A stretch of DNA of 26,022 bases from Mnemiopsis leidyi (GCA_000226015.1 JH152654.1:195317-221338); one strand, 5' to 3'; counted from the first letter of the stretch, positions 1 through 10,906 are shown. Notes: generated from the letters alone by a model not told the origin. Made by a program: numbers and translations.

Positions 1-418
1 ATACACTACATGTAGAGTACACTACATGTAGAGTACATACATACAGGAGTACACTACATACAGGAGTACACTACATACAGGAGTACACTACATACAGGAG
101 TACACTACATACAGGAGTACACTACATACAGGAGTACACTACATACAGGAGTACACTACATACAGGAGTACACTACATACAGGAGTACACTACATGTAGG
201 AGTACACTACATACAGGAGTACACTACATACAGGAGTACACTACATGTAGGAGTACACTACATACAGGAGTACACTACATACAGGAGTACACTACATGTA
301 GGAGTACACTACATACAGGAATATAATACACTACATACAGAAGTACACTACATGCAGGAGTACACTGCATGTAGGAGTGCACTACGTGTAGGAATATAAT
401 ACATTACATGGAGGAGTA
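1..418. repeat. 17-bp minisatellite array
   Basis: A head-to-tail array of a 17-bp unit (catacaggagtacacta) begins at the window edge and runs for about 24 copies. The left copies are nearly identical; variants with catgtag in place of catacag are interspersed. Copies beyond about 320 are degenerate and some carry an inserted aatataat. There are no unique spacers between units, so this is a minisatellite and not a CRISPR array. It lies downstream of TTC7 exon 10, so it is probably in an intron of that gene. Confidence 0.93.
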
Positions 419-424
419 AAATGC

Positions 425-628
425 ATGCAGGAATTCGTAACAGTTTTACAGAGCGAAATACTAAAACTCGTACAAGGAAAGTTAGACAAAATAGAGGATG
501 GGACTGAACCCCGGCCTATACAATCTGAATTCCAGCAGGACTCAAGCAGGCCTCCAACAGGACTGCAATATCAACAAACAGACACCTACAAATCTACTAG
601 TAGGTACAAACACCTACAAATCTACTAG
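425..628 (+). other. Short open frame, possible transposon fragment
   Basis: An open frame of 67 codons starts at the edge of the 17-bp array and runs into the 28-bp array. The first 50 residues are mixed and polar, with an amphipathic stretch (EILKLVQGKLDKIEDGTEP), while the last part is only translated repeat. It could be a fragment of a mobile-element protein or chance. No family is recognised, no other exon is visible, and it is antisense to the presumed TTC7 intron. Confidence 0.15.
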
Positions 629-692
629 AAGGTACAGACACCTACAAATCTACTAGTAGGTACAGACACCTACAAATCTACTAGTAGGTACC
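582..692. repeat. 28-bp minisatellite, four copies
   Basis: Four nearly identical 28-bp units start at 582, 610, 638 and 666, each beginning acacctacaaatctactag. Each unit contains the palindrome ctactagtag (one copy has agaag), so single-stranded units could form small hairpins. The array ends 17 bp from the donor site of TTC7 exon 10 on the minus strand, so it forms the first part of that intron. Confidence 0.93.
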
Positions 693-708
693 TTGAAGAT
701 CTACACAC

Positions 709-3700
709 TGCTGCTTCAGCGACACCTCGATACAGATACACCCTGCTCTTCATATGGGGCGTGTCAGCTACCGGCAGACATTCCTCACATATCTTGATAG
801 CCTCCCCCGGACGTTGTAAATGTCTTACGTACGTCTGAGTGGGAGATAAGTTTGACATAAAACCGTACACTGTTTAGACAGGGTTTACATACTCAGAACA
901 TTTTTGAATGTCTAAACAACACTTTTTATTTCAAAGTTATCATAAGCAGATAAGAAGCAGGAACTTCAATAGAGCACGTGAAACAGGCAAAGTAATCTCG
1001 GAGGCAGGATCTCTGGAGCCTTGAAAGAATGTTCATAAGACTGTGATGAGTATGTAAGTAGCCTAACATGAGCAAGATCAAGATTCAAGGGTACCTGGGC
1101 GAGAACGAGAGCTATTGAGACGTCAACTTTTCTGTCGTGACACTTCTGTAAGACAGCCACACCTCTGACATATTGCTCAGAGGATATCAGAGACAGTCCG
1201 AACTGTTTACAGATGTGTTCGTCCTGGCAGGGGGTTGATAGGGTGTGTAAAAATTTTACTATATTTGAGGGACTATTCGAGGGCTACGACATGAAGAAAA
1301 TCAGTTACAAGGAAGTTCAGTAACTTACGTCGTGACTGTATTTGAGAAACTTCTCGATAACATCAGCAAGGGGACGGTACTGTGAGTACTTGGCCAGGAG
1401 AGACACAAGCATGTTTAGGAGGAGGTGTGCTTGCTTGTTTGCTTGTGTGTACTCTTGCTGGTCCTCTGCGTGTACACTCACACATCCCTCCTTGTATAGT
1501 AGTGCCTGGGTATCACGCTACCATCAACACCAAATTTATACAGAATTTAGACTGTATGCCGTATCAAGTTAGAGTAGAACTGCTCTGGCAGATAACTTCG
1601 TGGAAAATTAAATTGCTATCTTTCAAATTTCAAATTTTATTGAATTACATTGAATTTTATTGATCCTATCCTTAACATTATCATCTAGGTGCAGCTCCTA
1701 ACAGTACAACACCAGACATACCTGTCCTATAAGGAGACTGAGGAGGGCTTCCTCCACTTTGTTGCAAGGACAAAACACCGTCTCGTACTTCTTGAGGGTC
1801 GGAGTGTTGCGGCCCCGTTTGGAGAGGGTGTCCGACACGGCGTCCCGGTGGACGAGCGGAGTCCACTGGTTGTCCGGCAGACCTTGGAGCAGAACTTGAC
1901 CTGAACAGTTGCTAGGAAGTTCTAACAGACTTTATATCTAGCGTGTCGTACTGAGTCCATTAACAGGAATAATTGTGATATTTCAAGTTATGTTTTAACA
2001 TGTCCTCAGATATGGTTAAAATAGGGTTGCTGAGTAAGATGGGCTTGTAAAAAAACTTTATATAGTTAGATGCATATAATTTATGTTGTATAGTAATGAT
2101 TTACCGAGTGTGATGGATAGAGTTAATCTCAAAGTATCTGATCCGTGCATGTCAGATGTTTGAAGTATCCTTCGCAATCTGTTTAAACCTTTTTCAACCT
2201 GTTTGGAAAATGTTGATAGCGTGTGTGGAAATGTTTATAGCATGTGTAGGAATATTTATAGCATGTGTAGTTATGTTTATAGCTTGTGGAGTAATTTTGA
2301 TAGCACTAGGAAAAATTTTGATAGCACGTGGAGAAATTTTGATACCGTCCAACTTACCATTCCATGTGACATTTGTAGGAGGAAAGATCTAAGAAGAGCT
2401 ATTTCCAGGACTCCCGAGAGAGTGAGGTTCAAGGTGCTCCTGCTGATACTGTTCAGCAGCTCTAGTCCCAGGTCTCCTGCTGTTTCGTAACACTCAACTA
2501 TACCTTCGATACCGGAGTCCTGAGAAATTGCCATTCTTGATTTCGTAAGATCCCCACTAAAGGTGGTACATCACATAATTGTAGGTGATACATCACATAA
2601 TTGTAGGAAAAGTTCACGAATAAAGGAAGTGCGAAAAATTATCTCCTGAACTGTATGTCTGACAAACCTCGTTTGAATTGGACACAAACTTCAGGTACTC
2701 CATCGCCATTCCTTTGTAGACATAGGCATCTGCAAGAGCTCGCGAAGCGTTAAATGTCAGTACATCTTTTCTCATACTCTCCATATCGACCTGTTATGTA
2801 AAACCAAATTTCAAATCGTGTTTGAAGATTGTGACATTCTGGACACGAATATAAAAAACATTGAGATTTACAACAGCAGGTTTGTCTTCCCTACCTGCTC
2901 AAGAATATCCAGACATTCCTGGAATCTGCCCTGGACGTAACAAGTCTTAGCTTGAAGAAGCATTGCTTCCTTGTAGTACTGTCCCTCCCTGTCGGTCTTG
3001 CTGCTTAGCGCCTGCGGATATGAGTGGGGTTGGATGATTGTTGGAGTTAAAGGGGGGGGGGGGTTGGAATACCCAGCTGGATTGCTGATGATGTGATCTC
3101 CATCATTTTTAAGCAGGTTGACGATATCATGGACTGAATAAGATCTGTGGAAGTTTTATATTTTGAACGTGAGTTTTGTAGGGCTGACCACATCGATGAC
3201 CCTGATGTCCGATAATGGGACCTAATTACAGACCTGATGTTGAAATGAGACTTAATTACAGACCTGATGTTTAAATGACCGTGAACACGAGAGACAGAAA
3301 ACGTACTCGAAAAATCCCATACTCAACAACAAGAAACTCCAATAGACGGGAGTTGAGAGTTCCTCCAAAATGCTAAGTTGTTAAAGTTAACCAACTGGTC
3401 GGTTTAGATCAACGCCCTGTAGGGGTGCTATTGTACGTCTAGTATACTGACAAGAGGAAGGGGTGAAAACTTGTACGAAATTTTCAAAGCGAAATAACGG
3501 CCTTGATTGAATTAGTATATTTTGTATAATTAGGCAGCTAACGTAGGAAATCATCATGACAAAAAATACAAGAAAATAGAAATCACTGCGACAATTTAGT
3601 TCTTAAATTTTAGATTGTCAACCATTTAACCAGATTTCTACGAATTAATCAAACTTTTGTAACGCCAGACGATCAGGGCGCTGGTAAACGCCCGAGGCAG

Positions 3701-6700
3701 TTTTTCCACCCGTTTTTTTAATAAGCTTGGAGCTAATGTACATTTTCAGGCCATATCTTTCTTCATAAATGTGAAATCGGGAATAATTAGCTGTATAGTC
3801 TTACTCTCTAGTCTCTACTCTCTTGGAGCAAAAATAAGGGCTGTAAGCTGAATGAGCATGTAAGGAAAGTGGCACTTTTTCCAAAAACGAATAGGATTTG
3901 TATTGACGCGGCTAAAACTTAAATGGTTATCACTGCCTCGGTCACAACAACCCATTTCATCTCGCTAAAAATTAGAATTTCTGAGAAAAATTTAAGGCTT
4001 CAAACTCACAAATTTTAAACATGATACCAGTGAAAATAAGGTAAGTATGGATTACATCATACCTCATAATTCTCAAGCGTAATTTTTATTTGCAGTTTTG
4101 AGTAACCATTCATTTTAACTATTTATTTTACAGAAGGTTACTGAAAATGATATAAAAGCGTTTTAACTCCTCAACTTTGTGGTTTACTCGGCTTAACCTG
4201 CTCAGTCTGTCAACGTTTCTGCAATGATACCAGGACCTGCTTGTTGAATGCTGTGATTCTTACTTAACGTGGTTTTTAAGCGGGGAGGCGATCTTTTTCA
4301 GGTCCTGAGAACTGTGGTGTGCACTGATTGGTGAAGTGTGTGTTATGATAGGGCCGTTAGCTTAATTGGTGGAGCACTCATCTAGACAATGCAGAGGTTG
4401 TCGGTTGTATGTGACGCTGAAATTGCTGGTGATAAGAAACGTGATAGTGATGATCACAACTATTAAACCACTGGTGGGATTGATGGTGGTTGCCACGAAA
4501 ACCAAAACAGTACCACCGATATCAATACCAGTCCCCATGACAAGAAAAACAATTCTAGTGACTGGTGAAATTGATATTGGTCCACATGACAACCAAAACA
4601 ATGCTTTTTCTGTATCGAAAAATAATGACCAGAAGTGAAGTTATAGGCAATTTTTCCTCCGATGTAAGGAAAATTAAAAAACCACCCTGTCGTTTAATAA
4701 GGAAACCTCAATGCAGCCAGTATGTAAGAGTATAATAAAAGGCGATATCAGTTAGTGTCGCTGAATGATTGTTTGCATACGGACATAACCTCACCCACGT
4801 ACACGACAAAAAGCTAGTACAATACACATCCTACTATCCCTTAACTGCCAAAGCCCCAAAAAAGGTTTAAAACGGAAAAAGACGCGTGAAATACTAGGTC
4901 AGGATATTTAATCACCATATTTCTACATTCATCTTATTTCTAATCCTATTTTTGACCAGTTTTGATACTAACAATATTTTTACAGCAAATAATTTAAGGT
5001 GATGTCTATAAATTAGAAAACCGGCGTTAATGGACACGAGAATGAACTACCGATACCTCATATTATAACTTTAAATAGATTGCTATGCGTTTGATCTAAA
5101 CAATGTATTTTAAACTTTTGTGGCAACACAATGAGTTTCATCCTAGCTCCTTTCCATTTAACGCAAGTTAATTTTTATCAAGAATTTGACCTTTTAGCAA
5201 GAGGGGTTGTTGTGGCCGACGCGGTGATAGCCAAAGTTGATTGCTGATTTTTTTCAGAAACCTAACATTGTGCAAGGAAATTAGATCATAATAAAAATAG
5301 TTTTGGAAAAATATTACAGTAGTATTGTCAGTCACATTTTGTTAATTTGATATTTTAGTAAAGCCGAACATCAAATCAGTCAACAGTCATAATAACAGTT
5401 AGAGAATACCTAAAAATTTTAATACCGAGCACAGACCCACTCTATTAACTAATCTAATAATCCAATCTATACTATCGTGATATTTGAATTTTTAAATACA
5501 AAAATATATGAACATCTCAAATTTCAAACTTGAGGAGGGAGGACTTAGCTAGCAAACAGATTTGATATAGTAACTTTAACTTAACCCAATTTTATATTCG
5601 AGGCTAGATATTAAGTCCGTGAAATGCTACTTTAATGCTAGTCACAGTAAGATATTTGTAGCCAAATGATGCAGTGTCTAAAAACCAGTAGAACAGTAAA
5701 ATAAATGATATCGCAACTATTACGTCAATTATTTATCCCGACAACCGCAACAGAAATATAACGATACAACATTGTTACCTGCAAAACCAATAAAACCTGA
5801 TAAAGTAGGCTAAAAGTGAACTGAAAAGACATTAAGTTATGAGCTTAACTTCTTAAACAATACTCTCAAAACATAAAGAGTTGAGAGCAACAAGGCTCTC
5901 AGGACGACACTAAACAGCAACCAGGAGATGCACTCTGTAACAGTGTGTCAAGCACGTCACCCCCGCAAAGTCAATACTTCTGGTTACACCCCCGGTAGAT
6001 ATTAGAAGAAACTGTCAAGTTGACTTTGGACTAAAAATGAGGTTCCATCAGTGCTAAATATGAACTTAGTGAACACTGAACAATGGTATAAATAATAAAA
6101 TGAAATTCCTAATGCCTCCTGGTCAGGTTATATCAAATATTTAATTAATTTGGCCACTGCTCCAGTAGAGAACTGAGAAGGGAACATATACCAGTTCAAT
6201 CTTTATCTCTTGCTTTTTTCCGCATTCTAAAATTTCACCAGATTGATCAGATGTATTCAGCAACTTAAAGCTAAGGGTACAGCAATTTACTCATCGGAAC
6301 GATTGACGAACACAATTGACGGGTATTTGTTTACTAAAAACGAGCGATTTTACCAAGATGCCCCAAAAATATAAAACCAATGACAAAGATGAGAACCTAT
6401 ACAACCCGGATTCGGTGTAGCACTCGATTTGTTTTTCGGGTGAAGATTTCCCAACTAAGTCTGAGAATGATTATATCATAAGTAGTTCGGTTCAATGTGT
6501 TAACATCCTTACATGAACAAGATTTCACAAAAGCTCTGTCACCTCTACTGATCACATGACAAACGGTCGAGAAAGTAGATAAATTTGGAGCAAAGAGGAG
6601 AGTTTGATTTAACCCAAATATCAGAAACACGAATGATACTCCAAAAGGACGCGCTTATCTTTTATAGTCGAAATTGTTTTTTCTGTAAATCCGTAATCTT

Positions 6701-8563
6701 TCGTGTGAGATTCGCTCCACGACGTCATGGGGTGATTATACTGAATTCACAGCATTTCAAATTCAACTGTTAAGTGTGTTGTATTGTTTTCCAATTAATT
6801 TAATGAATAGCTCAAGTAATAGATACACTGACAGGAACGCTTACATCTTCTTCAGCTTTGGTCGCCGAGGGTTTGATATCGATAGCCGAATTTTCTTTTG
6901 CCATAATGATAATTTTATGATTAGGTATTTTGCTTATTTTTGCCTTAGTGATTTGACTTAAAAGATTAGTCGGTAACCTGGATGTGACAGAGATTGATCA
7001 AATACTTTCTACCCACATCGCCAACGATTTCACTTCCCATGATGCCACTACCAACGAAAACTTTCGACTCCTCTAAAGAGAAATCTGTCCTACTAATTTC
7101 CAGTATTACCTGATGTGTTAATATTGTATCAAAAATGTAGTATTGTGACATCAGACATGTGCATCATTTCGTAAGTGTTAAGCCTAAGGTGTAAGGTTGG
7201 GCACACTTTTAAAATCATTCTGCCCCTCAGCCGCAGGTTAATCTGGCAAAATAGTTTTTTGAGTATGTGCACTACAGAACCAAATGATTTTTCTGAAACA
7301 TTTATATATGTGAACAGACCTGATCATGACGGGACTTTTTAGAGTGTCGACTGTTTCCTGAAATCCTGACTTAAAGAAACAGGATTTCAGCCTCGCTCGA
7401 CCATGTCAGGTGTGTCTTTTTCTAAATCTCCTTACTTTCAGATTTATTCGACAGAACTTTAGTTTAACCAGGATTTACTGGCACTAATATTAATCGAACT
7501 TTTATGAGTTAAATAAGTTTTGAGACATATACTGCAGATTCTGAAGATGAAAGAGGAGTAGTGGAATGCCCAGTCGAATGCAGGAAATGCAAGAGATACC
7601 ATTTTGTGGAAGAATATCACAGTAGAAAAAAAGCAAAAAAACTTGTTCGATTGCTCCTTTCAGACTTATTAAGGTGTCGAATCTGCAAATCTTACAAGCT
7701 GAGGGTCCTAGATAGAGAGGCTCTGAAGCAACAGTGGAGCATAACTGGGGAGTGAATAAGGAACATCGCAGCAGAATTTCAAAGTGAAATTATCCCCTTA
7801 GTCAGGAACCTATACGGAATTAACATTTAATTTTCGTGATTTGATATTAAGCTAAACTTGAATTTCACCTAAAACCAGTGAGTAAAAGTTTGCTTTGCGT
7901 GAATATCGAAATGAAATGCACTATTTTTTGAGTGAGGATTATTTTTAGTAGCATAATTTTATTACTTGGAAATAATTTCCAAATCTGTGGTAGAGAGGCT
8001 GGATGCCGATCTTCATCAAAAGTCCTGTATTCTAATTGACTTCAGACATAGCACTCTCCCAACTTATCAGTAAAAAATGGTAGGAGGAAGGTATCAAACT
8101 GACCTTGTTGATGTAGTCCTTGGCAAGGTGCAGGGAGTTGTAACTGATCTTGCCATTCTGTTGACCCTCCAACAAACACTCTCCCAGGCTAACAAACTTT
8201 AACACAGAGTATTCCCGTGGTAGCTGCTCAGCGTACTGAGGGATAACCAGTCATTTCTGTTGCGGATATTCTAAATAGGTTTAAAGTGAATACTCATTAC
8301 TCATAACTTACTATGTAATAAAATGATGACTGATTTTAGAATTGAAACTTAACCTTGCAAGATGATTGTTATACCTTTTCACGTAAAATGAATTTAATGT
8401 AGGGGGAAAGAAGAAATCGTTATTAGGCAAGAAGTATAAAAATAAGAAAACATAAGAAAAGGAAGGACAAACTGTAACCCACCTGGCTGACGTGGGTCCA
8501 GTCTCCCTCAATACGGGCTCTCTCCAACAACTCTACTATCCGAAGAGAGGATTTCCCAGACAT
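709..8563 (-). CDS. TTC7: TTC7 (tetratricopeptide repeat protein 7), 5' half, partial
   Basis: TTC7 proteins are TPR scaffolds that, with EFR3 and FAM126, hold PI4-kinase IIIalpha at the plasma membrane. Ten exons are read on the minus strand: 8483-8563 (ATG), 8104-8235, 2895-3011, 2668-2790, 2358-2519, 2105-2198, 1722-1900, 1329-1505, 1095-1223 and 709-834. Every junction is GT-AG and all phases agree, giving 440 codons, about half of the roughly 840 aa of vertebrate TTC7; the 3' half lies beyond the left edge. Matches to remembered human TTC7B include exon 5 (EGIVECYETAGDLGLELL against a CYEKAGDIALLYL segment), exon 7 (LLQGLPDNQW and EEALLSLLI) and exon 9 (LSLISSEQYVRGVAVLQKC). The start is the first ATG before a short amphipathic helix, as in the family. 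Vertebrates have TTC7A and TTC7B; this copy cannot be assigned to either. Family assignment is firm; exact ends of exons 1 and 10 are less sure. Confidence 0.88.
2212..2346. repeat. 21-bp minisatellite filling TTC7 intron 5
   Basis: Six diverged 21-bp units (type gttgatagcgtgtgtggaaat) plus a partial seventh occupy most of the 159-bp intron 2199-2357. Because the unit is a multiple of three and lacks plus-strand stops, it produces an open frame of repeated IACVxxF heptads, which is not a gene. Confidence 0.9.
2561..2607. repeat. 22-bp tandem duplication in TTC7 intron 4
   Basis: Two copies of a 22-bp unit (aggtggtacatcacataatt and two more bases, at 2561 and 2583) differ at one position and are followed by a 3-base start of a third. 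They sit in the 148-bp intron 2520-2667. Confidence 0.85.
4351..4420 (+). mobile_element. tRNA-derived SINE head (decayed)
   Basis: The segment starts gggccgt and is followed by a near-perfect pol III A box, tagcttaattgg at 4358-4369. The D-arm pairs (gct with agc), then comes an anticodon-like arm around ctagaca. The T-arm and B box near 4398-4413 are degenerate and the acceptor stem is not closed, so this is not a working tRNA gene. Such a head followed by unrelated sequence is typical of a tRNA-derived SINE. A degenerate inverted repeat (4517-4535 against 4560-4582) lies in the possible body. No second copy is visible in the window. Confidence 0.45.
7538..7755 (+). CDS. Possible nested exon or small gene with CxxC/CxxC motif
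   Basis: An open frame on the strand opposite TTC7 runs from a plausible acceptor (actgcag ending at 7537) to TGA at 7753-7755. It encodes about 71 residues with coding-like composition: an acidic start (DSEDERG), a Cys cluster with CRKC, a basic helix (SRKKAKKLVRLLLSDLL), then CRIC and the C-terminus ALKQQWSITGE. Paired CxxC knuckles suggest a small zinc ribbon. There is no ATG near its 5' end, so it would be the last exon of a gene nested in TTC7 intron 2, or a fragment of a mobile element. No family is recognised. Confidence 0.35.
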
Positions 8564-9142
8564 GTGACATCCCCCTTTACGTCATCAACCAGCTGCTTAC
8601 GTCATCAGAATCATCTGTACCATATTCCTGCTAGGGTTTAAACTTTTTTATCTTATCATGTGGCAATAACAGTGTGTAGCCAAGTTTTGCAATCATAGAT
8701 GAAAAATAAGTAACCTTTATTTCTGTAGTAATTCAAAATTTCAGTTCTTCATTCGAAGTAATTTTTAAACTCATGTATTGAATAAGGTTTAAATGATAAC
8801 TTTCGACATTAAAAAATAGATAAATAATTAAAATGTGGCAAATGTGTTTAAGAAAATACATGTTTAAAATAGATTCTTGCAAAATAAATCAGGTCTGGGT
8901 TCTAAAAATAAATCAGGTCTAAATTCTAACAATCAATAAAAATCATTAAAAATTTCTCAAATTGGGGTTCAAAACGTTGTTCTGAACAAAAGAACCAAAG
9001 TTAACGAATAAATTAATTGAAAAACGATTATCTGAGGGCATTTTAATAGATCGATAAAATGGTTATAATTAAATTCAGTTTCATTTAAAATCAAAGCATG
9101 ATAATCATTATGATAAGATGTTCATAAATCTTAATCAATATA
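8564..9142. other. Intergenic DNA, TTC7 to transferrin
   Basis: AT-rich spacer between the TTC7 start codon and the transferrin 3' end. It should hold the TTC7 promoter and 5' UTR, but I see no clear TATA box or initiator. A short direct repeat (aaataaatcaggtct, 8882 and 8907) is present. No gene is seen. Confidence 0.6.
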
Positions 9143-9148
9143 TTTATT
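9143..9148 (-). terminator. Polyadenylation signal of transferrin-like gene
   Basis: AATAAA on the minus strand, about 77 bases after the TAA stop at 9225-9227. Position and orientation fit the poly(A) signal of the transferrin-like gene. Other AT-rich hexamers lie nearby, so the exact site is uncertain. Confidence 0.5.
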
Positions 9149-9224
9149 TTTATATTATATTTTCATTTGTGGTACATATATATCACAATCTTGCATGTAG
9201 ACGTTAAATAATGTACAAATCTAG

Positions 9225-10400
9225 TTACAATAAAATAGAAGCAATATACATGCCAGTTAATACTACTGCGTGAATGCTGTACCTATGAGCGCCGCTAGTA
9301 ACACAGTACAGAGCATCCATAGCTCGGGCGTAAGAAAACTGGTACTGAGCTCTGCCCTCCATCGCCAGATAATTTCTGGGATACTGCTCTTGGCCATCTA
9401 CAATCCTCAATTCCTCTGTGCCCTCGGAGAATATCACATCGACCCCGTCTAGTGCAGTATATCGAGATGTGTCAAAGATACGCTCTGCTGCTCTTGGTGG
9501 TGGATTTCTCAGATTATTTTGAATTTTCGTGACTAGATCACCAGGAGCATCGTCCCCGATAACAACAACATTAGGTCTCATCCACCCAACAAAACATTGC
9601 CCGTAATTCTCGACAGTAACCTGCGAACCGTCCGGACAAAGTAGCCGGTACCCGCTACTCTTCAACCCAACAGCCCAGGATTCGCCACCCTGCCCGTCAG
9701 TCAGATCAGACACAGTGGTGTGGGTCAGGAAGGCAACCTCCCCCGCATCCTCCACCAGACACCTGAACGCTCCCTTGTATCCCCTATATCTTGTTTCTCT
9801 GGAGCAGCTGCCAGACGAGCAGGCCGCACACAGTCGCATGTCGTTCCGGATAGTACCACTAGGGTCGGGTAAACAGGAGTCTCCGAAATAGTTGTTTATA
9901 GCAGGGAGAATGCTACATCTGTCGTTCATTCTGAAACTTCGGTGGTAGGTGTAGATGTAGCTGATTGGAATGTCCCACCCGTTTTTTCCCTCGAAATCGT
10001 AGCCGCTGTGGCATATTCTCTTGCCCTTCAGGTTGGTGAGCCTAAGGTCTGTTCGTCCAGCTTTAACCACGGCTACTGAGTAGTAACTAAAATATGTGTG
10101 AGAAACAGCACTGCTATAATCTTCAGCTAGGATAACTTTCAAGTTTCCACCTCTTCTCTGAGCATGGTATAGCTCACCTGGACTTACTGAGAAAACTGTT
10201 TTTGGTTCGGTTTCAACGTCCTTAAAGCAGCCGGATTTAATGAGGTTTTCAGAGCAGGAGAAGTCGACTTTTCCGGCCGACTGGAACTCCCTTTGTAAGT
10301 CCTCACATTTTTTGAATCCGGGAGAACTTGTTGTACACCAGTCAAAGTCTAAAGCCCAAGTTTTTGTTGTAAAAGTCGATACGATTAGATAAAGTAACAT
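9225..10400 (-). CDS. Single-lobe melanotransferrin-like protein, intronless
   Basis: Transferrins bind Fe(III) with carbonate in two-lobed extracellular proteins; here there is one lobe only. From the ATG at 10400 the frame encodes 391 residues (an upstream in-frame ATG at 10424 would add eight). I prefer 10400 because a signal peptide begins there (MLLYLIVSTFTTKTWA, then LDFDWC). The lobe opens with WCTTS, then YYSVAVVK, KGKRICHSG, GWDIPIS, GYKGAFRCLVEDAG, VAFLTHTTV and YRLLCPDG, all in transferrin order and closest to the C-lobe of vertebrate melanotransferrin. Both iron-ligand Tyr and the His appear kept. The Asp ligand is replaced (VSPGELY), and the Arg that anchors carbonate is not visible after CHSG. 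A hydrophobic tail (HAVVLTGMYIASILL) after a small-residue site (TSG) suggests a GPI anchor. No intron is needed, unlike vertebrate family members. Family assignment is firm; iron binding is doubtful. Confidence 0.9.
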   Translation of the reverse strand: MLLYLIVSTFTTKTWALDFDWCTTSSPGFKKCEDLQREFQSAGKVDFSCSENLIKSGCFKDVETEPKTVFSVSPGELYHAQRRGGNLKVILAEDYSSAVSHTYFSYYSVAVVKAGRTDLRLTNLKGKRICHSGYDFEGKNGWDIPISYIYTYHRSFRMNDRCSILPAINNYFGDSCLPDPSGTIRNDMRLCAACSSGSCSRETRYRGYKGAFRCLVEDAGEVAFLTHTTVSDLTDGQGGESWAVGLKSSGYRLLCPDGSQVTVENYGQCFVGWMRPNVVVIGDDAPGDLVTKIQNNLRNPPPRAAERIFDTSRYTALDGVDVIFSEGTEELRIVDGQEQYPRNYLAMEGRAQYQFSYARAMDALYCVTSGAHRYSIHAVVLTGMYIASILL

Positions 10401-10403
10401 TTT

Positions 10404-10437
10404 CACGTCAGCATACCATACCATACCACGTCAGCAT
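10404..10437. promoter_or_regulatory. Duplicated TGACGTG motif at transferrin start
   Basis: The 11-mer cacgtcagcat occurs at 404-414 and 427-437 of the 10.4-kb segment (10404 and 10427), separated by a run of ccata repeats. Read on the gene strand each copy contains TGACGTG, which matches CRE or UPRE-like sites bound by bZIP factors. The copies flank the two candidate start codons, so they may be transcribed 5' UTR and not promoter. Function is inferred from the motif only. Confidence 0.3.
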
Positions 10438-10906
10438 GAATAATTCTGGGAAAACACTCGGAATTTATCTCCTTTCTTTGGCAACCATCATCCCGCAACG
10501 ATATCTTTGCTTTTGATTACCTTATCTACCTAAGCATGATCATTTCATAGTGTATGTCTCTACAAAGTAGAGATTATTGAAATTCTTGGCAGTTCAAAAC
10601 TTACATCATATCTTGTGAGGAAAAATCCGTAAAAATATCTTAAACCCAATAAAAAATACCGATCGTGAAACTGCTTTCGGCCTGGTCATGGATAAAAATA
10701 TGATCATCATACATTTAAACAAGGTAGACGAATAAAGGTCAAAACAACTATATACATCAATCATAAGTATCGAATAATTCTAGCGGACGGTATAACATAG
10801 ACACAAAAAAAGAGATGTCTTTTCTTTCAGATCTGTTTTCTTGCAACAATAATTGAACAAACTGACATAAACCAAACCGGATTGGTGAAGGAGTTGCGCT
10901 GAAGTT
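10425..10906. other. Intergenic DNA, transferrin to FIBP
   Basis: About 480 bp of AT-rich spacer. It should contain the transferrin promoter and the FIBP 3' UTR. I see no minus-strand AATAAA close after the FIBP stop and no further coding signal. Confidence 0.6.

Larger units (their letters stand above)
3012..8103 (-). other. Large TTC7 intron 2, mostly without recognisable genes
   Basis: The donor is at 8103 and the acceptor ends at 3012 on the minus strand. The 5.1 kb is AT-rich. I see a poly-G run near 3051-3063, a tRNA-derived SINE head near 4351 and a coding-like plus-strand stretch at 7538-7755. Open stretches at 6580-6770 and 6970-7070 are short and unassigned. I recognise no TTC7 exon inside it: the exon 2 and exon 3 translations join in phase and are contiguous in the family. 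Confidence 0.7.

Noticed and set aside
1..418. CRISPR-like array
   Set aside because: The repeats are 17 bp head-to-tail with no spacers, and the surrounding genes are eukaryotic.
1681..1904. Open frames on both strands near 1.7-1.9 kb
   Set aside because: They are shadows of TTC7 exon 7 (1722-1900), whose true minus-strand frame encodes QWTPL and EEALLSLLI.
2156..2392. Plus-strand frame with repeated hydrophobic heptads
   Set aside because: It is the translation of the 21-bp intronic minisatellite plus antisense TTC7 exon 6.
4362..4638. Overlapping 79- and 90-codon frames on both strands
   Set aside because: Low-complexity composition within a SINE-like segment; neither has splice sites or a family match.
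6966..7151. Minus-strand 61-codon frame in TTC7 intron 2, considered as an extra TTC7 exon
   Set aside because: TTC7 exons 2 and 3 already join in phase and match contiguous family sequence; a plus-strand reading of the same DNA is equally coding-like, so neither is supported.
9270..9452. Plus-strand 60-codon frame
   Set aside because: Antisense shadow of the transferrin-like gene.
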